Of a DNA stretch of 10,458 nucleotides, positions 1 to 6,590 are shown in pieces. Source of the stretch: Sphingobacterium sp. UBA6711 (GTDB lineage: Bacteria > Bacteroidota > Bacteroidia > Sphingobacteriales > Sphingobacteriaceae); assembly GCA_002454415.1 (NCBI GenBank), contig DKIT01000070.1, forward strand, positions 118,869 through 129,326. The letters are read 5' to 3'. Made by a program: the position numbers and the translations under genes. Positions within the stretch are counted from its first letter, which is position 1, and each line of letters starts with the position of its first letter. The notes below the pieces were generated by a model. The model was not told the origin of the DNA and did no database searches. It worked only from the letters and a program-made list of their open reading frames with translations.

Positions 1-472
1 ATTTTTACTGCAAATTTTCCCCGATAAAACGCAAAAGTTGCTATTGATTGCGGACTTAGGAGATGCTATGAGTGTGTCTGAACATTTATCTAAGCTAGGT
101 TATACGAATGTTATGGGAGTATTGGATGGGGAGATATGGTCTTGGCAAGGCAATGAGAAGACAGTGAATGTATCCAATATCACAGCACGAAAATTTTTAG
201 AAAAATCAAATCAGGGTCATATTGTAGATGTAAGGACTAACAAGGAGTTTGCCGGGGGACATATTGACAATGCAATGAATATTCCCTTGACGGATTTCGT
301 TAATTTTGATATTGTACTGGGAGCAGTTGATGATCAGGTTTATGTTCATTGTCAATCGGGGTATCGCAGTGCGATTGCGATTTCTATTTTGAGTGCGAAA
401 GGATTTAAAAACATATGCAATATCCAAGGTGGGTATAGAGCTTTACAAGAAGAAATAAAGGAGAATCAATAA
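1..472 (+). CDS. MBL-fold hydrolase with tandem rhodanese domains, C-terminal part (5' end outside window)
   Basis: The reading frame is open to the left edge (first full codon at position 2), so this is the end of a longer gene; the TTG at 38 is not a convincing start. Two pieces are visible. The first (about 2-160) resembles the end of a degenerate rhodanese domain, with a strand LLLIADLG, a helix, then GYTNVMGVLDG and a Trp. The second is a complete rhodanese domain with DVRTNKEFAGGHIDNAMNIP and the active loop HCQSGYR, whose Cys is encoded at 350-352 (CxxGxR persulfide loop). Two rhodanese domains in this order, followed by a thioredoxin gene, are typical of MBL-fold persulfide dioxygenase-like/rhodanese fusions in Bacteroidota. 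Such proteins are expected to be cytoplasmic and to act on glutathione-type or protein persulfides. The metal-binding MBL domain itself lies outside the window, so that part of the call is inference. The stop codon overlaps the next start (TAATG). Confidence 0.75.
   Translation, partial: FLLQIFPDKTQKLLLIADLGDAMSVSEHLSKLGYTNVMGVLDGEIWSWQGNEKTVNVSNITARKFLEKSNQGHIVDVRTNKEFAGGHIDNAMNIPLTDFVNFDIVLGAVDDQVYVHCQSGYRSAIAISILSAKGFKNICNIQGGYRALQEEIKENQ
458..463 (+). promoter_or_regulatory. Shine-Dalgarno sequence for the thioredoxin gene
   Basis: AAGGAG lies 8 bases before the ATG at 472, inside the last codons of the rhodanese gene. A clear purine-rich ribosome site is uncommon among the starts in this window. 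It supports independent re-initiation at the overlapping TAATG junction. Confidence 0.6.
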
Positions 473-768
473 TGGCTACTTTTGACCAGATTATTCAATC
501 GAATTCACTTGTGTTGGTGGATTTTTTTGCCACATGGTGCGGTCCATGCCAGACTATGGCACCAGTGTTACAGGATGTGAAGGAATTTTATCAGGAGGAT
601 CTCTCTATTGTAAAAATAGATGTGGACAAAAATCCAAAGATTGCTTCCATTTACAAAGTGAGCGGAGTACCGACATTTATATTATTTAAAAATGGCCAAC
701 AGGTGTGGCGCCAGAGCGGGATGATTCCTAAATTGGAGTTACATAAGCTAATTGACCAGTCAAAATAA
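472..768 (+). CDS. trxA: Thioredoxin
   Basis: A 98-residue single-domain thioredoxin, slightly shorter than the usual 105-110. The active site is WCGPC at residues 22-26, preceded by the strand LVLVDFFA, and the cis-proline is in the conserved SGVPTFILFKNG segment (Pro67). There is no signal peptide or membrane segment, so it should be a cytoplasmic dithiol/disulfide reductase that takes electrons from thioredoxin reductase. The start at 472 has a good ribosome site and overlaps the preceding stop by one base, so it is translated together with the MBL/rhodanese gene. The context suggests it may reduce persulfide or disulfide intermediates made by that enzyme; this is inference. Bacteroidota often carry several thioredoxins, so this is not necessarily the main housekeeping copy. 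A strong terminator follows 17 bases after the stop. Confidence 0.93.
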   Translation: MATFDQIIQSNSLVLVDFFATWCGPCQTMAPVLQDVKEFYQEDLSIVKIDVDKNPKIASIYKVSGVPTFILFKNGQQVWRQSGMIPKLELHKLIDQSK

Positions 769-779
769 ATTGGTGGTGT

Positions 780-821
780 AAAAAATAAGGCGTTCAATTC
801 AATTGAACGCCTTACTTTTTT
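780..821. terminator. Bidirectional intrinsic terminator between convergent genes
   Basis: A near-perfect inverted repeat at 786-814 (TAAGGCGTTCAA / TTGAACGCCTTA, five-base loop) is flanked by T6 on the plus strand (816-821) and by A6 at 780-785, which reads as T6 on the minus strand. It can therefore end transcription of the thioredoxin operon from the left and of the acidic-protein/scpB/mqnC unit from the right. Confidence 0.88.
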
Positions 822-868
822 AATGATGCTTTGTTTTTTTAATAGGTAGTGTTATATCGCACTAAATA

Positions 869-1024
869 TTAAAATTCATCATCATCATCAAAGTCATCCA
901 ATCCTTCAATTTCTGGGATTTCAAAATCATCATTATCGAAATCATCATCATCGTCATCGGGTCCATTGAAAGATGCGAATTTTACTTCTTCAAGATCTTC
1001 GGTAGCTAATATTGCCGTGTTCAT
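869..1024 (-). CDS. Small highly acidic hypothetical protein (51 aa)
   Basis: Reading the minus strand from ATG at 1024 to TAA at 869 gives a 51-residue protein that starts MNTAILATEDLEEVKFASFN. It then has a run of six Asp, a short FDNDDFEIPEIEGLDDF stretch, and ends in DDDDEF. About 23 of 51 residues are Asp or Glu; there is one Lys and no Arg, so the net charge is near -22. There is no signal peptide, membrane segment or cysteine. I recognise no domain. The frame is supported by regularly spaced hydrophobic and aromatic residues between the acidic runs (FEIPEIEGLDDF) and by a minus-strand T-tract terminator at 780-814. It follows scpB by 153 bp on the same strand and may be co-transcribed with it or have its own promoter. 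Candidate roles for so acidic a peptide (nucleic-acid mimic, partner of a basic protein, metal binding) are speculative. Confidence 0.7.
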   Translation of the reverse strand: MNTAILATEDLEEVKFASFNGPDDDDDDFDNDDFEIPEIEGLDDFDDDDEF

Positions 1025-1177
1025 AAAATAATACTTTATTGTTTCTTATTTAATGTTGTAAAATTAGAGAAGAAAACTATTTTTTAAAACTTTTTTTTAA
1101 AAAAATATCAACCTTTATTTTTCTGTTAATCAGTCTGTTAAATTGTGTTTTAAAAATAAAAATTTATTTTATTTTAT

Positions 1178-1735
1178 TTAATCATTCGTTTCGCCAATTG
1201 CGTTGTCTTCAGTGACGATATCTTTTAATTGAGGAAGGTCACGCACGCCATTGATTCCGAAATGATCCATGAACTGTTGGCTGGTCGCATATAGTAGGGG
1301 CTTTCCGATAGTATCAGCTTTTCCAGCAATCTTGATTAGCTTTTTTTCCAAGAGTCTTTGGATGGAGTAATCGCAGCTAACACCTCTGATTTGTTCGACC
1401 TCAAGTTTTGTAATCGGTTGTCGATACGCAATGATGGCAAGAGTTTCCAATGCCGATTGGCTGAGTTTTCGTTTGTTATGATGATTTTGCAGCTGCTGTA
1501 TTGCTTCGTGATAAACTGATTTTGTCAAAAATTGATAGGAATTGTTGATGTAACGTAGTTCGAGTACTTGGTCCTCATCTTGATATTTATTTTCTATTTT
1601 TTTGATCAATTCACGCAATTCTTCCTTTGATATTTCGATAGCCAAAGCTTCCTGTAAGATATGTTTAATATCAGCAAGATCTATCCCTTCTGCTGAAGCA
1701 AATATAATGGCTTCGATATTTCTGATGATGTCTTT
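1178..1735 (-). CDS. scpB: Segregation and condensation protein B (TTG start at 1738)
   Basis: ScpB is the winged-helix accessory subunit that, with the kleisin ScpA, loads and regulates the SMC condensin on the chromosome. The 186-residue product has the usual ScpB length. The first winged-helix region is about residues 1-80 (IRNIEAIIFASAEGI). The second is about 90-165, with the family hallmarks LSQSALETLAIIAYRQPIT, EVEQIRGVSCDYSIQ, GKPLLYATSQQF and FGINGVRDLPQL. The first codon of the frame is TTG at 1738-1736; an in-frame TAA lies just upstream and no earlier ATG exists, so a TTG start giving MKDIIRNIEA is the best choice (coding span 1178-1738). It begins 9 bases after the mqnC stop, so the two are probably translated from one message. 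scpA is not adjacent. No GC-rich terminator follows, so read-through into the small acidic gene is likely. Confidence 0.93.
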   Translation of the reverse strand, partial: KDIIRNIEAIIFASAEGIDLADIKHILQEALAIEISKEELRELIKKIENKYQDEDQVLELRYINNSYQFLTKSVYHEAIQQLQNHHNKRKLSQSALETLAIIAYRQPITKLEVEQIRGVSCDYSIQRLLEKKLIKIAGKADTIGKPLLYATSQQFMDHFGINGVRDLPQLKDIVTEDNAIGETND

Positions 1736-1747
1736 CAATGTATCTTA

Positions 1748-2872
1748 TTAATAATTAATAACTTGTTCTATTATATGGGGTGGAAGTTCACGGAATTCAT
1801 ATTTTTGAGTCCGTAACTGCGGATCGAATCCAGCTTCCAAAATAGCCTCTTGGATCGATCTGGAAGTAAATCTATGTGGTGCCCCTGCTGCGGAGACGAC
1901 ATTTTCTTCGATCATAATTGATCCAAAATCATTGGCTCCTGCATGGAGACATAATTGTGCTGTGCGTTTTCCAACTGTAAGCCAGGAAGCTTGAATATTT
2001 TTAATATTTGGCAACATAATGCGACTTAACGCAATCATGCGGATATACTCTTCGCCTGTTACATTATTGGTGATACCCCGCAGTCTCTTCAATAGCGTGC
2101 CGTCATCTTGGAATGGCCAAGGAATGAATGCAATAAAACCATATGAATCCTGCGGTTTTTCTTCTTGTACTTCTCTGATCCATACTAAATGCTCAAAACG
2201 CTCTTCAACGGTTTCGATATGGCCAAACATCATTGTTGCTGAGGTTGGTAAATTAATTTTATGAGCTGCGCGCATCACATCTAGCCATTCTCTGCCGCCG
2301 CATTTCCCTTTCGAAATTAATCGTCTAACACGATCATTGAGGATTTCTGCTCCTGCACCTGGAAGAGAGTCCAAACCAGCATCTTTTAATTGACTCAATA
2401 CTTCAATATGAGTCATGTTTTCTAGTTTGGAAATATGGGCAATTTCGGGAGGACCCAAAGAATGCAGTTTTAAAGTCGGGTAAAGTTCCTTTAATTGTCT
2501 ATAAATATTTTTATAGAATTCGATCCCTAAATCTGGGTGATGGCCACCCTGCAATAAAAGTTGGTCGCCGCCATATTTGAAGGTTTCTTCTATTTTCTGT
2601 TTATAGCTTTCGATGTCGGTTATATAGCTATCTTCATGTCCTGGTCGACGGAAAAAATTGCAAAATTTGCAATTAGCAATACAGACGTTTGTCGTATTGA
2701 CATTTCTATCGATCTGCCATGTTACTTTGCCATGGGGTACTTGTATCTTACGCAATTCATTGGCTACGAAAGTCAAATCAGCAGTAGGTGCATTATGATA
2801 TAGAAAAACACCTTCTTCCTTGGAAAGGAACTCAAATTGGAGCGCCCGTTCTAATAAATTACTTACATTCAT
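1748..2872 (-). CDS. mqnC: Cyclic dehypoxanthinyl futalosine synthase (radical SAM, menaquinone synthesis)
   Basis: MqnC is the radical S-adenosylmethionine enzyme that cyclises dehypoxanthine futalosine in the futalosine route to menaquinone, the respiratory quinone of most Bacteroidota. The [4Fe-4S] motif CX3CX2C is seen as CIANCKFC (Cys64, 68 and 71 from the ATG), just after WQIDRNVNTTNV, a stretch typical of this family. Further family segments are LLLQGGHHPDLGIEFY, SLGPPEIAH, GLDSLPGAGAEIL and SATMMFGHIET. The length is about 374 residues, full for the family. MqnC is preferred over its relative MqnE because of the QGGHHPDLGIE segment. The frame opens with three tandem TTG codons (2881-2873) before the ATG at 2872; I choose the ATG. 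No good ribosome site precedes it, but a TATATTTG box ends 6 bases upstream. Other mqn genes are not in the window, so the pathway is dispersed. Confidence 0.93.
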   Translation of the reverse strand: MNVSNLLERALQFEFLSKEEGVFLYHNAPTADLTFVANELRKIQVPHGKVTWQIDRNVNTTNVCIANCKFCNFFRRPGHEDSYITDIESYKQKIEETFKYGGDQLLLQGGHHPDLGIEFYKNIYRQLKELYPTLKLHSLGPPEIAHISKLENMTHIEVLSQLKDAGLDSLPGAGAEILNDRVRRLISKGKCGGREWLDVMRAAHKINLPTSATMMFGHIETVEERFEHLVWIREVQEEKPQDSYGFIAFIPWPFQDDGTLLKRLRGITNNVTGEEYIRMIALSRIMLPNIKNIQASWLTVGKRTAQLCLHAGANDFGSIMIEENVVSAAGAPHRFTSRSIQEAILEAGFDPQLRTQKYEFRELPPHIIEQVINY

Positions 2873-2878
2873 CAACAA

Positions 2879-2886
2879 CAAATATA
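2879..2886 (-). promoter_or_regulatory. Possible -7 promoter box before mqnC
   Basis: On the minus strand TATATTTG matches the Bacteroidota TAnnTTTG -7 consensus exactly and ends 6 bases before the mqnC ATG. No matching TTTG -33 element is seen at the expected distance. If it is used, the transcript would start at or next to the start codon. Confidence 0.3.
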
Positions 2887-3033
2887 AGCACCTTTTAATT
2901 TAAATTGGCGTATTTGAATGATATTTGACAATGCATAATCATTTATTGAAAGTATTTGTTGAGAAGCAAATGATTAAATTCCCTAATTGTAACAATAATA
3001 TAGCGTTATAGCTTAGTGTATAAAATACAATAA

Positions 3034-3063
3034 TTTGATTTATAGTGTTTTGTGTATTATTTG
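3034..3063 (+). promoter_or_regulatory. Candidate promoter for the susC/susD operon
   Basis: TTTG at 3034-3037 is followed 17 bases later by TATTATTTG (3055-3063), so the two TTTG cores are 26 bases apart. The Bacteroidota sigma consensus (TTTG, about 19-21 bases, TAnnTTTG) gives nearly the same core spacing, but the -7 box here has one extra base. A transcript starting near 3070 would have a leader of about 230 bases before susC. AT-rich DNA yields such matches by chance. Confidence 0.3.
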
Positions 3064-3152
3064 ATATTTTTCCTTTCTTTTTATATTTATTATTCTTTAC
3101 ATTTATTTAACAGATTTTAACATTTCTGGAAATAACCAAATTAGAACAAAAA

Positions 3153-3266
3153 ATGATAACCAAGGATTCTGAATATGTCAACAATATCGCTTTGTTGTAC
3201 TCAGAATTAGAAAAAATGACCAATAACTTAAATAACCAATATCAACTAAAAACAACTAAAGAATAA
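3153..3266 (+). CDS. Possible 37-aa leader ORF upstream of susC
   Basis: ATG at 3153 to TAA at 3264-3266 encodes 37 residues beginning MITKDSEYVNNIALLYSELE and ending in QLKTTKE. The same frame is open upstream to a TAA at 3108-3110. The composition looks protein-like rather than random: a plausible amphipathic helix (NIALLYSELEKM) and a polar Asn/Gln/Lys-rich tail. There is no convincing ribosome site, only an A-rich stretch (ACAAAAAATG), which is common in this phylum. It ends 33 bases before the susC ATG on the same strand. It could be a leader peptide, a small protein co-expressed with susC/susD, the degenerated 3' end of a former gene, or a chance frame. I recognise no family. Confidence 0.35.
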   Translation: MITKDSEYVNNIALLYSELEKMTNNLNNQYQLKTTKE

Positions 3267-3299
3267 ACATAAATTTTTAAACCACCTATTTAGTAAATT

Positions 3300-6200
3300 A
3301 TGATGAAAAAAACGGACAAAAATTGCTGTTTTGATCTCATATTGAGCCAAAAGTTCAATAAGAGGTTTCTGGTTATGAGTTCTCTCCTCATCGGAGGAGG
3401 AATGACCACTCATGGAATTGCCAATGGGATCGTTAGCCATGGTAAAGTTGAAGTCGTTTCATTAATGAAAAACAACAGCGTTCAACAGACTCCTATCAAA
3501 GGTGTAGTGAAAGATGCTACGACAGGCCAGGGCATAAGTGGTGTCTCTGTTAAAGTCAAAGGGACCAGTAATGGTACATCTACGGACGCGAATGGTGCGT
3601 TCACGATCCAAGGGAAAGCAGGAGATGTATTGATCGTAACTTATATTGGTTACAAAGGCACCGAGGTTGCCGTGTCAGGAAAAGCTGATCTGACAATTTC
3701 CTTAAACTCCTCGGAAGATGCACTAGAAGAGGTTGTTGTGACAGGTTATCCGACGCAACGTAAAAAGGATCTGACAGGATCAGTTGCGATCGTCAATACA
3801 GATCAATTGAAAACTACACCTGCTGCGAGCGCTGTTGAGTCCTTGCAAGGGCGTGCGACGGGGGTTCAAGTTGTGACGGATGGTGCTCCAGGCTCTACAC
3901 CACAGATTAAAATCCGTGGTTATAGTACCATTAATAATAACGAACCACTTTACGTGATCGATGGTGTTCCATTCGAAGGAAAATTGAGCTGGCTGAATCA
4001 GAATGATATTGAAACAATGCAGGTGCTGAAAGATGCTTCGGCAGCTTCTATTTACGGTTCACGTGCAAATAATGGTGTTGTAATCATTACAACAAAATCA
4101 GGCAAATCAGGCAAACCACAGATTAATTTTGATGCCTATTATGGCGTTCAAGTACCAAATAGTGGCCGTTTTCCAAAAATGTTAAGTCCACAGCAGATTT
4201 ATGACCTAAATGGTAATAAAGACCCGCTACCTGATTATTTGTTGGCTGGCGCGGTATCAGGTAACAAAGTGACGCCTGCGGATTACGATATGTCCAGATA
4301 CAATTATGCGGACAATAAAGAGGAATTTTATCAAATTACCAAAGCAAATAAAGCAGGAACGGACTGGTTTAAAGAACTGAGTCAGAACGCACCCACACAG
4401 TCTTATCAATTAAATACTGTAGGCGGGGGCGAAAATGCTTCTTATGCGGTTTCTGGTGGATATTTGGGACAAAAAGGAACAGTGATCCATACGGGATTCG
4501 AACGCTTTAATGTACGTTCAAATACGAATTTTTCCGCTTTTAATAAAAAACTGCGTTTTGGTGAAAATATGCAATATAGTATGACCAAAGGGCATGGTAT
4601 CGGTGTAAATACAAATACTGCCGGCGATTATATCGGTGAAGGTAGTGCGATTGGATTTGCCTATCGGATCAAGAATATTATTCCGGTATATGATGAAGGC
4701 GGTAATTTCGCAGGCTCTAGAGGTGGCTGGGGAAATGGTGAAAACCCTGTAGCTATTGCTTATCGCGCTAAAGATAACGTCAACAAAAGCAATTTCTTCT
4801 TCGGGAATGCTTTTGGAGAGTATGATATATTGAAAGGATTAACATTTAGAACAAGCTTTGGTATTAAATATGAAAATTATTACAATTTAAGTTATACCTA
4901 CCCGAATCTGGAATTTACAGAGGGTAGCGCAAACAGCGCATCGTCAGAGACTTCAGGTTATAATACGGAATGGACCTGGACAAATACATTGAACTATAAG
5001 GCTAACTTTAATGATACCCATAGCTTAAATGTGTTGTTGGGGACGGAAGCTATCGATAATACGTATCGTCAAGTTCAAGGAAATGGGAATGGATACTTTA
5101 TCACAAATAGCACAGACTTCTTTTATGTGAGCCAGGCTTCCAAAAATTCGGCCGCAAGTGAGGGTGCTTTAGGATCGTTGTTTTCCATTTTTGGAAAGGT
5201 AGATTATTCCTATAAAGATCGCTATATCTTCAGTGGAACAGTCAGAAGAGACGGTTCGTCAAACTTTGGCTCCAAAAACAAATATGGTACTTTTCCTGGC
5301 GTGAGCGGTGCGTGGCGGATATCGCAAGAGGAGTTTATGAAAAGTGTAAGCTGGTTAAATGATCTGAAATTGAGAGCGGGTTATGGTATTACCGGGAACC
5401 AGCGGATTCCATCTTATCAATATCTAAAACGTTATGCGACTTCTATTAATTCGGCTTCTTATCCAATAAATAATGAATTAGTAAGCGGTCTGTGGGTCAG
5501 TGATTATCAAAACGAGAATGTAAAATGGGAACAGGTTGCTTCTTTAAACCTGGGATTGGACTTCTCGATTTTGGGGGGTAAAATTGATGGTGCTTTTGAC
5601 TGGTATAATAAGAAAACGTCGGACATGTTATTTGCATTACCATTGCCGGGAACAGCTGTGGGCAGGGCTGCTTCACCTTACGTGAATATTGGCGATATGC
5701 AAAATAAGGGGGTGGAGTTCTCATTAAATTATCACCATAAACAAACTGATCCCAACAAATTTAATTTTGACATTGGCGCAAACATCTCAAGAAACAAAAA
5801 TACGATTGTGGGTTTAGCACCTGGTATCAACGATGTAGTGTACGGTGCATTCCGAAGTATGGAAACCTCTATCTTGAGGACAGGTGAACCTTTTGGTGCG
5901 TTTTATGGATTCAAAGTTGCTGGCATTTATCAAAACGAAGCAGAGTTGAAGCAATATCCATCTTATGAAAAAGCCCGTGTCGGTGGTTTTAGGTTTGAAG
6001 ATGTGAACGGTGATGGTATCATTGACGCAAAAGACAACACTGTTATCGGAAGCCCTCATCCAGATTTCACGTATTCACTTAACTTTAATGCCAGTTATAA
6101 AAACTTCGATATTATGATGTATTTCTATGGCTCGAAAGGAAATGAGAACTATGAGGCAACACGTTACTTTACGGATTTTGGCGTGTTTGATGGCCAAAAG

Positions 6201-6569
6201 AGTGTACGTGTGTTGGATGCATGGAGTCCAAGCAATACGTCAAGTTTGATTCCATCGCAAACAAAAGAAGAAGTGTCGGCCAATGAGTATGCATCTTCAA
6301 GCTATTTCGTACAGGATGCCAGCTTCTTTAAGATGAAAAACTTACAGATCGGTTATAATTTCTCTACAGATAAACTTTTTGGCGCAAATACGGGTGTGAA
6401 AAGGTTAAGGGCTTATGTCGGAGTAACAAATCTATTTACCATTACAAAATACGAAGGTCTTGATCCGGAAGTATCGGCAACACCATCGGATTATCCAGCA
6501 CTGGGCGTTGATTTCGGGGTTTACCCGCAAGCTAGGCAATATATGTTGGGCGTAAGTTTAGGTTTTTAA
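3300..6569 (+). CDS. SusC/RagA-family TonB-linked outer-membrane receptor
   Basis: A 1089-residue outer-membrane importer of the SusC type. In order: a long polar n-region with two Cys, then a hydrophobic signal core (about residues 22-42); a CarboxypepD_reg-like domain (about 66-140, from IKGVVKDATTGQGISGVSVKVKG to the strand LTISL); the SusC signature LEEVVVTGY (142-150); a plug domain (about 150-270, with LYVIDGVPFEG and ASIYGSRANNGVVIITTKSG); and a beta-barrel to the end. Late hallmarks are the Ca-loop-like FEDVNGDGIIDAKDN (about 897), FKMKNLQIGYNF, and a C-terminal Phe (LGVSLGF) used in barrel assembly. There is no STN domain, so signalling to an anti-sigma factor is unlikely. It begins with two ATG codons (3300 and 3303) without a clear ribosome site. 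susD follows after 21 bases. The pair imports a ligand too large for porins, but the substrate is not deducible here. Confidence 0.95.
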   Translation: MMKKTDKNCCFDLILSQKFNKRFLVMSSLLIGGGMTTHGIANGIVSHGKVEVVSLMKNNSVQQTPIKGVVKDATTGQGISGVSVKVKGTSNGTSTDANGAFTIQGKAGDVLIVTYIGYKGTEVAVSGKADLTISLNSSEDALEEVVVTGYPTQRKKDLTGSVAIVNTDQLKTTPAASAVESLQGRATGVQVVTDGAPGSTPQIKIRGYSTINNNEPLYVIDGVPFEGKLSWLNQNDIETMQVLKDASAASIYGSRANNGVVIITTKSGKSGKPQINFDAYYGVQVPNSGRFPKMLSPQQIYDLNGNKDPLPDYLLAGAVSGNKVTPADYDMSRYNYADNKEEFYQITKANKAGTDWFKELSQNAPTQSYQLNTVGGGENASYAVSGGYLGQKGTVIHTGFERFNVRSNTNFSAFNKKLRFGENMQYSMTKGHGIGVNTNTAGDYIGEGSAIGFAYRIKNIIPVYDEGGNFAGSRGGWGNGENPVAIAYRAKDNVNKSNFFFGNAFGEYDILKGLTFRTSFGIKYENYYNLSYTYPNLEFTEGSANSASSETSGYNTEWTWTNTLNYKANFNDTHSLNVLLGTEAIDNTYRQVQGNGNGYFITNSTDFFYVSQASKNSAASEGALGSLFSIFGKVDYSYKDRYIFSGTVRRDGSSNFGSKNKYGTFPGVSGAWRISQEEFMKSVSWLNDLKLRAGYGITGNQRIPSYQYLKRYATSINSASYPINNELVSGLWVSDYQNENVKWEQVASLNLGLDFSILGGKIDGAFDWYNKKTSDMLFALPLPGTAVGRAASPYVNIGDMQNKGVEFSLNYHHKQTDPNKFNFDIGANISRNKNTIVGLAPGINDVVYGAFRSMETSILRTGEPFGAFYGFKVAGIYQNEAELKQYPSYEKARVGGFRFEDVNGDGIIDAKDNTVIGSPHPDFTYSLNFNASYKNFDIMMYFYGSKGNENYEATRYFTDFGVFDGQKSVRVLDAWSPSNTSSLIPSQTKEEVSANEYASSSYFVQDASFFKMKNLQIGYNFSTDKLFGANTGVKRLRAYVGVTNLFTITKYEGLDPEVSATPSDYPALGVDFGVYPQARQYMLGVSLGF

Positions 6570-6590
6570 CGAAATTATAAATCAATTAAA

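Larger units (their letters stand above)
2882..3299. other. Divergent AT-rich intergenic region between mqnC and susC
   Basis: About 420 bases separate the divergent mqnC and susC genes. The stretch is strongly AT-rich. It holds the possible mqnC -7 box at its left edge, a promoter-like TTTG/TTTG pair at 3034-3063, and a coding-like 37-codon frame at 3153-3266. No RNA gene, riboswitch or GC-rich terminator is visible. Control elements for both neighbours presumably sit here. Confidence 0.6.

Noticed and set aside
38..40. TTG as the start of the rhodanese gene
   Set aside because: The frame is open to the left edge and the upstream residues continue the first rhodanese fold, so the true start is outside the window.
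876..957. ATC/ATG trinucleotide runs as a microsatellite or regulatory repeat
   Set aside because: The runs are GAT/GAC Asp codons of the minus-strand acidic protein, are interrupted in a way that keeps the frame, and show no longer repeat unit.
1081..1107. T-rich/A-rich palindrome-like tract downstream of scpB as a terminator
   Set aside because: It has no GC pairs and no defined loop, so it would not make a stable terminator hairpin; it is ordinary AT-rich spacer.
2936..2976. Inverted repeat TAATCATTT / AAATGATTA with a 23-base spacer as an operator or cruciform
   Set aside because: A 9-bp match in very AT-rich DNA of this length is expected by chance about as often as not, and nothing ties it to a regulator.
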